Source: Polyangiaceae bacterium | GTDB taxonomy: Bacteria > Myxococcota_A > Polyangia > Polyangiales > Polyangiaceae | Direction: 5' to 3' | DNA length: 64,000 bases | Assembly: GCA_013361525.1 (NCBI GenBank) | Contig: JABFXY010000054.1 | Location: forward strand, 29,489 to 93,488 | In this document: positions 18,416-27,124 of the stretch, one piece after another | How the letters are laid out: the number at the start of each line of letters is the position of its first letter | How positions within the stretch are numbered: the first letter of the stretch is position 1 | Notes under the pieces: generated by a model | The model's database searches: none | What the model saw: the letters and a program-made list of their open reading frames with translations, nothing else | Told to the model about the DNA's origin: nothing | Position numbers and translations under genes: made by a program

Positions 18416-19651
18416 GTGGCACGACACTCCTCGATACGATGGATGATAGCGATCGCCGCGATCTTCGGATCTGCGTGTGGCCCGGCGAGCGACGCGAACG
18501 AGCCTGTGACGACCGCAGCGCCGCAGGAATCCGCTTCATCGGTCGCTTCCGCGGACCCGTCCCCACCGATGCCGAGTGCGACCGCGACAACGACGTCGGC
18601 CCCGAAGGGCGACGAGCCGAAATGGGCGTGGAATGGATCGGAGCCCGGCTTCGGCGAATCCTTTTATCACGGCCCAATCGTCGTGAAGACGAGCGTCGGC
18701 GATTGCCGCTTCGTCTACGACGACGTGGCGCAGACGCGAACGGTCGACTGCGTCGCCTCCGGCGGAAAGAACCCCGGCGCGCGCGTTTGGGGCTGGGACG
18801 AGGCCGGCGCGTTCGTCGAGGACGCCGCCGTCGCGACCGAGTCGGATGTGTTGTTCGTCGCGCTGTTCTCCAACATCGGTTCGGGTTGCGAGCTTCGTGC
18901 ATACCGCATCACGACCGGTGAGGAGCTGTGGCGCACGCACCTCGTCGGCCTCGGTCCTATCGACCATTCCGAATACCTCAACGACGTCCAGATCCAGCTC
19001 CGCCCCGAGCGAGTCTTGGTCTTTGGTTGGGAGAGCGAGGGGCGCTACATCGAAGTCGTCGATAGAGGCTCGGGCCGCACGATCGACACGCTGCGCATCA
19101 GCACGAAAGGCGCGACGAGCAAACCGTCGAGCCCGCCGCCGGCCGCGCCGACCGAGCCTCCACACCCCGGAGCTGCCGCCTCCATTCCGTGGAAATGGGA
19201 GGGACCCGACTTGAAACTCAAGGACACCTCCGACGCCACGGTCCCCGTCGTCGGCAAAGGCACTTGCTCGTTCCACGCCGATCACGAGGCCGACACGGCG
19301 GAGCTTGCCTGCCGCGATTCCAACAAGAAGCGAACGTGGGGGTTCGTCCTCGCGGGGCAGGGTTTGAATGGCGCGGCGCTCGTCGCCGACGACAAAACCC
19401 TCTACTACGCCGATTACAACCGAATCGCGTCGGGCACGACCGTTTGGGCCTTCGATCTCCGCACGGGACAAGTGCAATGGAAGACGCACCTCTTCGGCGT
19501 CGGTCCGGTCGCACACTCCAAGTATCGAAATGACGTTTCGATGCGGCTCGACAAAGACAGGCTCGTCGTCTTCGGTCGCGAGTCGGCAGGCAAATACGTC
19601 GAGGTGCTCGAGCGCGCGACGGGAAAGTCGATCGGCAATCGCAAAGAATGA
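18416..19651 (+). CDS. PQQ-like propeller lipoprotein with internal duplication
   Basis: 411 aa from the GTG at 18416. The signal ends in lipobox GSAC. After a Ser/Pro/Thr-rich linker, two homologous halves of about 150 residues follow: the first with GDCRFVYDD...VWGWDEAGAF...GEELWRTHLVGLGPIDHSEY, the second with GTCSFHADH...TWGFVLAGQG...GQVQWKTHLFGVGPVAHSKY. The pattern 'LRTGxxxWKTHL' is that of PQQ-like blades. No enzyme motif is visible. Expected to be an envelope protein of unknown role. Confidence 0.75.
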   Translation: MARHSSIRWMIAIAAIFGSACGPASDANEPVTTAAPQESASSVASADPSPPMPSATATTTSAPKGDEPKWAWNGSEPGFGESFYHGPIVVKTSVGDCRFVYDDVAQTRTVDCVASGGKNPGARVWGWDEAGAFVEDAAVATESDVLFVALFSNIGSGCELRAYRITTGEELWRTHLVGLGPIDHSEYLNDVQIQLRPERVLVFGWESEGRYIEVVDRGSGRTIDTLRISTKGATSKPSSPPPAAPTEPPHPGAAASIPWKWEGPDLKLKDTSDATVPVVGKGTCSFHADHEADTAELACRDSNKKRTWGFVLAGQGLNGAALVADDKTLYYADYNRIASGTTVWAFDLRTGQVQWKTHLFGVGPVAHSKYRNDVSMRLDKDRLVVFGRESAGKYVEVLERATGKSIGNRKE

Positions 19652-19700
19652 CCGTGTCCGCCGGGTGACCTCGGTCGCGATGCGTTGTACCGTCGCCGTC

Positions 19701-20738
19701 ATGCACAAGACGATGGCTTTCGGGCTTTGCTTGCTCCTCGCAACGGCTGCGTGCGGTGACGACACCGGCACCGGCGCGAGCGCCGGTTCTCCTTCGTCCG
19801 GCGGCGGTGGCAGCACGTCGAACGGCGGCGCGCCCTCGACCGGCGGCTCTCCCGCGACGGGTGGTGGCGGGTCAGCAAGCGAAGGCGGCGGCGGCTCCGG
19901 CACCGGCGGCAGCCCATCCTCGTGTGATGCGCTTCCCCCCGGCCCGATCGAGCCGATCGTCGCGACCGACGAGCTCAACGGCAGCGAAGACATTGCGTTC
20001 GACGGCAACGGCGGCATCGTCGGCAAAGACGGCGGCAACATCGTCCGCGTCGATGCAGCAGGCACCAAGACGACCATCGCGCCGCTTGCCGGGCAGACCT
20101 ACGGCTTGCGCTACGACGCCGCCGGCGCGCTCATCGCCGCTCAGCCCGGTTCCGGCGAGCTGCGAAAGGTGGAAGGCGCGGACACCGTCCTCTTCGTCGA
20201 TGGCCTCTCCGGACCGAACGGCGTGTACGGCGATTCGGAGGGCAACGTCTGGGTGACCGAGTTCGGCGGTAACCGCGTCATCCGCGTGCAGCCGAACGGT
20301 GATTACGACGCGATCGTCGACGGTAGCCCCGCAAACACGCCGAACGGTATCGTGCTCGACGATACGCGTTCGCTGCTCTTCTTTACGAACTACAGCCAGG
20401 GCCGCGTCTACAGCGTCGATCCCGAGGGCGCGACGGAGCCCGTCGAGGTCGGCTCGGTCGGTGGCGCGGTGCTCGACGGGCTGGTGCTCGATGCCTGCGG
20501 CAACCTCTATGCCGTCGACCAGGGCAACTCCCGCGTTTATCGCTTCAACCTCGACGCGAGCGGTGCGCTCGTCGGCGAGCCCGAGCTCATGGCCGAGCTC
20601 CCGCAGAACGTCGCCAACGGGCAGTTCGGCTCCGGTGACGGTTGGAACAAGACCAGCCTCTACGTCGCCGGCAACCCGGGTGTCGTGTACGAGCTTCCGC
20701 TCGGCGTCGAGGGCGCCCCCGTTCCCGGCGCGCAGTAG
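19701..20738 (+). CDS. SMP-30/NHL-type beta-propeller lipoprotein
   Basis: 345 aa from the ATG at 19701. Lipobox ATAAC, then a Gly/Ser/Thr linker (about 25-72) with several GGGGS-like runs. The body is a six-bladed-type propeller: LSGPNGVYGDSEGNVWVTEF, NTPNGIVLDD, LDGLVLDACGNLYAVDQ, all typical of SMP-30/gluconolactonase-like and NHL-like folds. Function unknown; substrate hydrolysis is possible for the family but active-site residues cannot be confirmed by eye. Confidence 0.8.
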   Translation: MHKTMAFGLCLLLATAACGDDTGTGASAGSPSSGGGGSTSNGGAPSTGGSPATGGGGSASEGGGGSGTGGSPSSCDALPPGPIEPIVATDELNGSEDIAFDGNGGIVGKDGGNIVRVDAAGTKTTIAPLAGQTYGLRYDAAGALIAAQPGSGELRKVEGADTVLFVDGLSGPNGVYGDSEGNVWVTEFGGNRVIRVQPNGDYDAIVDGSPANTPNGIVLDDTRSLLFFTNYSQGRVYSVDPEGATEPVEVGSVGGAVLDGLVLDACGNLYAVDQGNSRVYRFNLDASGALVGEPELMAELPQNVANGQFGSGDGWNKTSLYVAGNPGVVYELPLGVEGAPVPGAQ

Positions 20739-20799
20739 GTCCTTCGCCCGAAACTCGGCCCCCTCGCTCCAACTCCGTTAGCCTTTCGAGTCGTCGGCC

Positions 20800-21159
20800 A
20801 TGCTCGGATCTTTCTCCTCGTACCGTGCTGCTGCGATCTTCGTCGCGTCGCTCACCGCGCTCGCGTCTGGTTGCAAAAAAGAATTGCCCGAGAAGTACCC
20901 GGAGGACAGAGATCCGCCTCGCACCCCCTGCGAAGAGACGCAGGTCTGCCATGTCTGGGGCTGGTGCGCCGAGGTCGACGGCGAGTGCAAGCCGACCTCG
21001 AATGAGCATTGCCGCGGCTCCGTTGCTTGCCAAAAGGGAGGCCTGTGCACCCTCGAGCCCTACGTCAGCAAGTGCATCGCGCGCGGTGACGATTGCACGG
21101 GCTCGCAATGGTGCGAGGTCTACGACCTCTGCAAGGCCGAAGAAGGCGTCTGCAAATAA
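20800..21159 (+). CDS. Cys-rich lipoprotein
   Basis: 119 aa. Lipobox LASGC at about residue 25, then KKELPEKY and a domain with about ten Cys in paired spacing (CEETQVCHVWGWCAEVDGEC; CRGSVACQKGGLC; CTGSQWCEVYDLC). Three related 'C....WC...C' units suggest a small repeated disulfide domain. Such short Cys-repeat lipoproteins are common in Polyangiales and have no known function. Confidence 0.78.
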   Translation: MLGSFSSYRAAAIFVASLTALASGCKKELPEKYPEDRDPPRTPCEETQVCHVWGWCAEVDGECKPTSNEHCRGSVACQKGGLCTLEPYVSKCIARGDDCTGSQWCEVYDLCKAEEGVCK

Positions 21160-21185
21160 GCAATTCATGATGCGCAGCGCCTGAC

Positions 21186-21210
21186 GGCCGCCGCCCTTCC
21201 GCCGGCGGCC
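21186..21210 (+). terminator. Hairpin after the Cys-rich lipoprotein
   Basis: Stem GGCCGCCG (21186-21193) / CGGCGGCC (21203-21210), 26 bp after the stop. No T run, as usual for this DNA. Confidence 0.5.
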
Positions 21211-21286
21211 GCCAGCTTCACGCTGCGGATCGTGCGCGGTTTCCGCTGTCGAGACGCCCGGCACGAAGATCGCCAAGGGCTGCGCC

Positions 21287-22837
21287 ATGCAAGCGACGGC
21301 GCTCACGCTCGGCCTCTCTGGCCTCGATGCTCACCTCGTCCATGTCGAGGTCGACTCGTCGCGCGGCCCGAGTTGTTTTCATTTGGTCGGGCTCGCCGAG
21401 GCGAGCGTCCGCGAGGCTCGGGTCCGCGTGCGAGCCGCCTTGAGAGACCTCGGCGTCGACATCGACGAGCACGTCCTCACCGTCTCGCTCTCGCCCGCGG
21501 ATATCCGCAAAGTGGGCAGCTCCTTCGACCTCGCCATGGCCGTCGGTGTGATGGCCGCGCTCGGCAAGGTCCCGCCCGAAGGTCTCGAGCGAACCGTGTG
21601 GTTCGGAGAGCTCGCGCTCTCGGGCACCGTTCGCCCGGTGCGCGGAGTGCTGGCCGCGCTCGTCGAAGCCAAACGCCTCGGGATTGCACGCGCCGTCGTG
21701 CCCGAGGGCAATGCGCTCGAGGCAGCCGTGGTCTCCGGCATCGAGGTGCTCGTCGCTCGCTCGATGGAGAACGTTCTTGCGCATTTGCGCGGGGAAAAGC
21801 CGATGCCGCGCCCTGCCGCACCGAGCGCGAGCGACTGCCCTGGAGACACCGAGTTGCTGCCGGACTTGGCTGATGTTCGCGGCCAACCGGCGGCGCGACG
21901 TGCCCTCGAAATCGCGGCGGCCGGCGCGCACAACCTATTGATGATGGGGCCACCAGGCGCGGGCAAGACGATGCTCGCGCGGCGCTTGCCCGGGATCCTT
22001 CCGCCACTTTTGCCCGACGAGGCGCTCGAGATCACCGCCATTCATTCGGTCGCCGGCGCATTGCCCGCTGGTGTCGGGCTCCTGTCGTCGCGACCCTTTC
22101 GAGCGCCGCACCACACCGCGAGCGCCGCGGCGCTCGCCGGTGGTGGTGTTCCGATTCGACCCGGCGAGATCGCGCTCGCCCACCACGGCTGCCTCTTCCT
22201 CGACGAGCTGCTCGAGTTCGGTCGCCATGCGCTCGAGGCGCTCCGCCAGCCGCTCGAGGACGGCGTCGTCACCGTTTGCCGCGCACGCGACCGCGCTGTA
22301 TTTCCGGCGCGCGCCCTGTTCGTCGCCGCCGTGAATCCTTGCCCGTGCGGCTATGCGGGGTCGCGCCGCTGTGGGTGCCCGCCCGAGCGCGTATTGGCCT
22401 ATCGCGCGCGCCTCTCCGGGCCGCTCCTCGATCGAATCGACATTCAAATCGTCCTGCCGCCCACGCCGCTCGACGACTTCACCCGACCGAGCACGGAGGA
22501 GTCGTCTCGCGACGTGCGCGCGCGTGTGGCGGAGGCGCGCGCCATCCAAACGGATAGGCGCGCCCGCGGCGAGGTCACGGCGCGCACCAACGCGGGCCTC
22601 GGCCCGCGCGATCTCTATCGTGTCGCCTCGCTCGACGAAAAAGGCCGATCTCTCCTCGCCACCTCGGCCGAGCGCCTCGGCGTATCGGCGCGCGCTCACG
22701 ACAAACTGCTTCGTCTCGCGCGCACGATCGCCGACCTCGAGGGATCGACGACCGTGTCGTCGCGCCACGTTGCCGAGGCCATTCAGCTTCGTCTATTGGA
22801 TCACACCGCGCCGCTGACGCTCGCGCGCTCGGCGTGA
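21287..22837 (+). CDS. YifB/ComM family AAA ATPase
   Basis: 516 aa, the usual length. N-terminal Lon-protease-like domain (about 20-170) followed by the Mg-chelatase-type AAA domain: Walker A GPPGAGKTMLARRLPGILP near residue 220, Walker B FLDELLEF near 305, a Cys cluster NPCPCGYAGSRRCGCP near 350, and arginine-finger segment SGPLLDRIDIQI. ComM homologues act as branch-migration helicases in natural transformation and recombination. The ATG at 21287 opens MQATALTLGLSG, the family's normal start. Confidence 0.92.
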   Translation: MQATALTLGLSGLDAHLVHVEVDSSRGPSCFHLVGLAEASVREARVRVRAALRDLGVDIDEHVLTVSLSPADIRKVGSSFDLAMAVGVMAALGKVPPEGLERTVWFGELALSGTVRPVRGVLAALVEAKRLGIARAVVPEGNALEAAVVSGIEVLVARSMENVLAHLRGEKPMPRPAAPSASDCPGDTELLPDLADVRGQPAARRALEIAAAGAHNLLMMGPPGAGKTMLARRLPGILPPLLPDEALEITAIHSVAGALPAGVGLLSSRPFRAPHHTASAAALAGGGVPIRPGEIALAHHGCLFLDELLEFGRHALEALRQPLEDGVVTVCRARDRAVFPARALFVAAVNPCPCGYAGSRRCGCPPERVLAYRARLSGPLLDRIDIQIVLPPTPLDDFTRPSTEESSRDVRARVAEARAIQTDRRARGEVTARTNAGLGPRDLYRVASLDEKGRSLLATSAERLGVSARAHDKLLRLARTIADLEGSTTVSSRHVAEAIQLRLLDHTAPLTLARSA

Positions 22838-22840
22838 TGA

Positions 22841-24856
22841 TCAATTCGTGACGGTGATGTTCCCCGTCGCGGCGTTCCAAGTGATCGCCCCGTGCTGGAA
22901 GTCGTTGCGACGCCCACCGGGGACTGCGTATTCGTCCGAGACGGGATACCCGAGTTGGCCGGTCTCCCATCCGAGGTCTGCCCATTTGTCGCGGATCGCT
23001 CCGTGAACCTCGTGCGCGCCCGTCGAAGGCGTCCAATAGATGGAGCCTCGCTCGAACACGTTGTAGCGACCGACGCCGTCGGGCGTTCCGAGCTCGCCGG
23101 TGACCGGACCACCGACGACGGAGCTGCAGCCTCCGAGCGCTTGGAACTTCGTGTTGATGGCTCCAACGGTGAGCCCGGTGGGGCAGGAGTACGCGGAATA
23201 GCCCTTCGGCGGGATCAGCGTGGAGAGCTGATCGAGCGTGAGCCAATAATGGCTGTTGCCGCTGAAGTTCGCCGAGTCCGCGATGTACACCTCGTGGGTA
23301 TCGGGGTTGTATCCGATAACGGCGAAGTAATGGTAAATCGTCTCGTTCGGGTACCCCGGCGGGTGGTTGCTCGGCGGCGCGACGATGTTGGCGACGACGA
23401 CGTAGTTGTTGTCGATGCTCAACACGATGTCGTTCCAGAGGTCGTCCTTTTGGGCCTGTGACGGCGGGTCGTTCGGCATCTCGGTCGTCGCATAACGGAC
23501 CGCGCCGAGCCGATCGTTCAGCTCGGCGGTGACCTGCCCGATCCAATCCGTTCCATCCACGTCGGTTCCCAGCTCGGACGCGAGCGTCGATTGCGACGGT
23601 GGCGCCATGCGCGCGGAGAGGGCGATGCGCGTCGCCGCAGGACCACACCAATAGCCGGTTTGCTGTACCTGATAGTCGACGTCGAGCACCTTCCAATGGG
23701 GGCCGTCCGACGCGAGCTCGACGAAAGCTTCACCCGTGGACGCGTTCCAGGTGATCGATCCGTGCTCGAAGTCGTTACGCCGGCCCCCCGGGACGTCGTA
23801 CTCGTCCGACGTGGGATAACCGAGCTCCCCTGCTTCCCAGCCGACCTCGGCCCATTTGTCGCGAATGCTGCCGTGCACCTCGTGCGCGCCGATCTGGGCC
23901 GTCCAATAGATCGAGCCGTGCTCGAAGACGCTGTATCGTCCGACGGCGTCGGGCGTGCCCAGCTCTTCGGTAATGGGCGCGCCGAGGAACGAATTGCAGC
24001 CCCCCAGCTCCTGATACTTGGCGTCGATCGCGCCCACGGTCGCGGGGCTCTCACCGCACGTCGTGCCACCACCCGAAGACCAAAAGCCGAGCCCCCCGGG
24101 CTCGTCGATGGCCATCCACAAGCCGTCGCTGTAGGTCTGGTAACGGGCGGACCAGCAGCTCCAACCCGGTTGGCAGCCGTTGTAATAGCGCACGACGGTG
24201 CTGATCCATTGATCGCGAAGCACCGGATCGTTCACGTCGAAGTTTCGGATCCAGGCGCGAGCCTTCTCGTCGGTCTCGGCGTTCGTCGTATAAACCGAGA
24301 TCTTCACCATGTGGGTCGCGTAGTCGATGGCGCTCGACACCGACCCGTCGATGGTGAGCACCTCGTCGCCGTATTGGTTGAGCGTGTCCCAATACGTCCC
24401 GGCGTCGAATTGAAACATACCGAGCCCGCCCTGCTGGTCGCTGCAGGGGCCATCGGCTGCGCCGGCGATCACCGGCCCTCCGCCGCAGTCCGGCGAGCTC
24501 GGCCCTTGGCAGGCCCACGTCGCCTCCGACCAACAATGGGCGAGGCCGGTCTCGTCGTTGGCGATGCCGGCCAGCAGGTAGCCCGTATTGGTAATGCCGC
24601 GCGCGCGGGCCGCGTCTCGAATCAGGGCATACCGTGGCTGTTTTTGCGCCACGGACAAATCCTCGGTCTCGGTCGCGGATTGGTCGGTGTCCTCCTCGCT
24701 CTCTCCAGGCTCCCCGACGCAGCCGATCGCCGCGAGCGGCGCGACCAAGAAGAGCGGCAGAAGGAGCGACCCGAGCAAGCTGTCCTGCCGAGACCAGCGT
24801 GCGGCGCTCTTTGGTAGACGCGTCATATACCATTCGAGACGACAAAATCGGATCAT
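22841..24856 (-). CDS. Envelope enzyme: lysozyme-like + LGFP + C39-like peptidase + LGFP
   Basis: 671 aa from the ATG at 24856 (GGAG 7 bp upstream); an ATG at 24826 is also possible. Lipobox AAIGC at Cys46. Residues ~75-250 look like a lysozyme/transglycosylase-like domain: catalytic-type Glu102 in ANDETGLAH, then GGLGMFQFD. LGFP repeats occupy ~275-375 and ~563-665 (AINTKFQALGG, ELGTPDGVGRY, GSIYWT, HGAIRDKWA, LGYPVSDEY). Between them is a C39_2-like papain-fold domain with Cys404 (GYWCGPAA), His509 (YHYFAVIGYN) and Asp527 (IADSA). LGFP modules are known to bind cell-wall material. The combination suggests a secreted lytic factor or toxin. It converges with the YifB gene, 3 bp apart. Confidence 0.82.
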   Translation of the reverse strand: MIRFCRLEWYMTRLPKSAARWSRQDSLLGSLLLPLFLVAPLAAIGCVGEPGESEEDTDQSATETEDLSVAQKQPRYALIRDAARARGITNTGYLLAGIANDETGLAHCWSEATWACQGPSSPDCGGGPVIAGAADGPCSDQQGGLGMFQFDAGTYWDTLNQYGDEVLTIDGSVSSAIDYATHMVKISVYTTNAETDEKARAWIRNFDVNDPVLRDQWISTVVRYYNGCQPGWSCWSARYQTYSDGLWMAIDEPGGLGFWSSGGGTTCGESPATVGAIDAKYQELGGCNSFLGAPITEELGTPDAVGRYSVFEHGSIYWTAQIGAHEVHGSIRDKWAEVGWEAGELGYPTSDEYDVPGGRRNDFEHGSITWNASTGEAFVELASDGPHWKVLDVDYQVQQTGYWCGPAATRIALSARMAPPSQSTLASELGTDVDGTDWIGQVTAELNDRLGAVRYATTEMPNDPPSQAQKDDLWNDIVLSIDNNYVVVANIVAPPSNHPPGYPNETIYHYFAVIGYNPDTHEVYIADSANFSGNSHYWLTLDQLSTLIPPKGYSAYSCPTGLTVGAINTKFQALGGCSSVVGGPVTGELGTPDGVGRYNVFERGSIYWTPSTGAHEVHGAIRDKWADLGWETGQLGYPVSDEYAVPGGRRNDFQHGAITWNAATGNITVTN

Positions 24857-24921
24857 GGCGATCTCCGTGTGTGCGGCGTCCTACGGGGCTGAGCCGTGGC
24901 TCACGCGAGACGCGAAGTAAA

Positions 24922-24939
24922 CATGGAGTATACCATGTG
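24922..24939. promoter_or_regulatory. 18-bp palindrome, candidate operator
   Basis: ACATGG (24922-24927), centre AGTATA, CCATGT (24934-24939). It lies 66 bp upstream of the start of the minus-strand lytic-enzyme gene and downstream of a TetR-type regulator gene, so it is a plausible binding site for that or another regulator. Confidence 0.4.
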
Positions 24940-24951
24940 TCCATAGAGAAC

Positions 24952-24985
24952 GAGCACACCCCTTTCCCCCCGGGGTCGTGCTCGC
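24952..24985 (-). terminator. Hairpin after the TetR-type gene
   Basis: Stem CGAGCAC (24952-24958) / GTGCTCG (24979-24985), extended by CCCC/GGGG pairing with a one-base bulge. It sits 22 bp beyond the regulator's stop, separating it from the lytic-enzyme gene. Confidence 0.5.
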
Positions 24986-25006
24986 AAAGGTGCGATCAGC
25001 CTCTTC

Positions 25007-25777
25007 TCAGGCCGTCTTGTCGTCGCTGTCGTTCCGCTGTTCGAGCAATGCGATCAGCATGCTCTCGAGGGCGGAAAATCCGGCATTCATATCGAATTCA
25101 GGATCGATCAGCCGCTGCAGGATGAGCCCGTCGACCGCCGCCATCAGCACGGCTGCGTAGGCGGTGTGGCTCTGCCCGAGCGGCCGCGATAAGCGCCCCT
25201 CGACGGCAGCGATGTGCCCGCAGAGATGTGCGCGCACCTCACGCTTCAGATCCGACACCTCTTTCGCCAGGGCGGCGTCGCGGAGTGCGAGCGCGTCGAG
25301 GTCGACGAGCAATCGATACCAATCCGGCAGCGTGAGGCCGCGGTCCTTCGACCAATGCAAAAGCGTCCGCGTCTGCTCGCGAGGATCTTCGGGCAACGGG
25401 ATCGACGCCATTTCGTCGCGATAACGTCGCGAGCATTCGCGCGTCACCTCGAGGAGCAGCGCCTCTTTCGATGCGAAGTAGTAATGGACGAGGCCTGCTG
25501 CGACGCCGGCAGCCTTCGCGATCTCTTTGATCGATGTGTTGTGGCTGCCGCGCTCGGCGAGCACCTTGAAGGCTGCAGCGACGATGCGCTCGCGCGCCGC
25601 CCCGCGTAGCGTCGGCGGAGGCGTCTCGTCGCCCAGCGCGCTCGCGCCGGCAGGTTCGGCGCGGGGTGCGTGAACGCGATCCGCCTCGCTGAGCGCGGGC
25701 GCCGTCGGTTGATTGTCCGTGGGCGGTTGGGCTGCGGCCCAAGCGCTCGCCTGTGGTTTCGTCAGTGGTCGAGGCAC
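25007..25777 (-). CDS. TetR family transcriptional regulator
   Basis: 256 aa from a GTG start at 25777. A Pro/Ala-rich N-terminal tail of ~58 residues precedes the helix-turn-helix: RERIVAAAFKVLAERGSHNT, SIKEIAKAAGVAAGLVHYYF, SKEALL. The C-terminal ligand domain (about 110-250) is all-helical and resembles the BetI-like (TetR_C_6) type. The start overlaps by 16 bp the stop of the upstream copper-monooxygenase-like gene, so both are probably on one transcript. Targets unknown; a palindrome lies downstream at 24922. Confidence 0.9.
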   Translation of the reverse strand: MPRPLTKPQASAWAAAQPPTDNQPTAPALSEADRVHAPRAEPAGASALGDETPPPTLRGAARERIVAAAFKVLAERGSHNTSIKEIAKAAGVAAGLVHYYFASKEALLLEVTRECSRRYRDEMASIPLPEDPREQTRTLLHWSKDRGLTLPDWYRLLVDLDALALRDAALAKEVSDLKREVRAHLCGHIAAVEGRLSRPLGQSHTAYAAVLMAAVDGLILQRLIDPEFDMNAGFSALESMLIALLEQRNDSDDKTA

Positions 25778-26994
25778 GCCTGAATCTCAGGCCCACAATC
25801 CTCTGCCGGGTTGGGGTGCGTCAACAGGCAACGCACGCCCTCGGACACCCAAGAGCTTTCTTCGGGTGCGCTCTGGATCACGCAGTCGGTCAGGCCCTGC
25901 ATGAAGCTGTCCTCGCTCGTTGCTTCGATTCCCTGCACACAACCCAGGGTTTGTGCGCATGTCGCCTCGCCCGCACCGATCCAATCGGCCGCAAGGTAAC
26001 GTGTCCCGCCGATGTTCGCGGCGTCCGTGGCACATAGCGACGTCTCGGGCTTCGCCGGCCAATACGACGCGATGAACATGCACATCTCGTCGGTCGTGCG
26101 TGGCCCCTGCCAGACCGTGCGATCCTCGGGGTTCTGGTAGCCGCAGAAGTATTCGATCCGGCTGCCGGCGGCGACGTCGAGGCCGTCCTCCCAGCGCTCG
26201 ACAGGCACGCCTTCCCAATACGTGTTCTTGTAAATGGACGTTCGCGCGCCTTCGGGATCGATCACCGTGGCCTCGTAATCGACGCCGCGGCGATGCATGT
26301 GCGATTGCGCATTGCGGATCTTCACGTCGTGGTCGAGCGGGCACGAGAGCTTCGCGAGGCCCGTGCCTTTGGCGTCGACCCGGATGAACGGGTCGTACCA
26401 GAACAGCACGCCGCCCTCCTCCACGACGTCCTCGTCCTTCAACGTGTAGACGTTCACCCGAACCTCGGGCTCGATCGGCTCCGATTGCGCGTTGATGTAA
26501 TGGACGTTCATGAGGAGCACGGCGTTGCCCGGCACCTTCATCGCGACGCCCTCGGGAAAGTCGACGATCGAGCCGCCGTCGCCGTTTTGCGAGCCGGCGA
26601 TGAGGTTGTCGACCTGCCAGTTGGCCGTGGCGCCTTCCGAGCAATCGAAGGGCTTCGACGTGTCGACGGCCATGCCGTCCTCGTTTTCGGTCGGGATTTC
26701 CGAATACGGCGTCAAATAGAGAAGCACGTGGTGGCTGCCGCCCGTGAAGCGGATCTCGTCGCTGTTGACGTTCAACCCTTCGGGCGGCGCACGGAAGAAC
26801 TGGCAATGCTCGACCTCGGAGCCTGCCTCGATGGTCGTCACCATTCGGAACTGCGTGCCTTCACCCGCGGGCGGCGGCGCGAGGAGCTCGTCATCGTCGC
26901 CGGGCGGCGGCTTCGTCTCTTCGCCGTCGCCACATGCGCTCACGGCAAGGGCAAACACCGACAACGCCACGACGGAAGCAGCTCTCAAAGACAT
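25762..26994 (-). CDS. Copper type II monooxygenase-like lipoprotein
   Basis: 410 aa from the ATG at 26994, with GGAGGA 6 bp upstream. Lipobox AVSAC. The body matches the two-domain PHM/DBM-type copper fold: GGSHHVLLYLTP (CuA-type His pair), LMNVHYIN (His), and in the second domain HMHRRGVDYE (HxH CuB ligands), EYFCGYQNPEDRTVW and DEMCMFIASYWP (Met ligand position). Known members hydroxylate substrates with ascorbate-like reductants. A ~70-residue Cys-rich tail (DCVIQS, CGPEIQACLDH) follows. Gene order with a di-haem peroxidase-like lipoprotein upstream suggests a shared periplasmic redox function. Confidence 0.8.
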   Translation of the reverse strand: MSLRAASVVALSVFALAVSACGDGEETKPPPGDDDELLAPPPAGEGTQFRMVTTIEAGSEVEHCQFFRAPPEGLNVNSDEIRFTGGSHHVLLYLTPYSEIPTENEDGMAVDTSKPFDCSEGATANWQVDNLIAGSQNGDGGSIVDFPEGVAMKVPGNAVLLMNVHYINAQSEPIEPEVRVNVYTLKDEDVVEEGGVLFWYDPFIRVDAKGTGLAKLSCPLDHDVKIRNAQSHMHRRGVDYEATVIDPEGARTSIYKNTYWEGVPVERWEDGLDVAAGSRIEYFCGYQNPEDRTVWQGPRTTDEMCMFIASYWPAKPETSLCATDAANIGGTRYLAADWIGAGEATCAQTLGCVQGIEATSEDSFMQGLTDCVIQSAPEESSWVSEGVRCLLTHPNPAEDCGPEIQACLDH

Positions 26995-27124
26995 CCCCGT
27001 TCCTCCCTGGTTGAACGACCAAGCAAGTTGTAGGGCCCCAGAGAGTGATCGGTCAAGTCGCGGAGCAGAATCCCCGCGCGCGGGTCGACCCGCGGCGGGG
27101 AAATCTGGTGACGTGGGCGCGGAT

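Noticed and set aside
16833..18902. 689-aa minus-strand open frame (and 14442-15959) opposite the Lhr gene
   Set aside because: Arg/Pro/Glu-rich translations without motifs; antisense shadow of a high-GC helicase gene with full motif set on the plus strand.
18536..20077. 513-aa minus-strand frame
   Set aside because: Spans two well-supported plus-strand lipoprotein genes; composition is that of an antisense frame.
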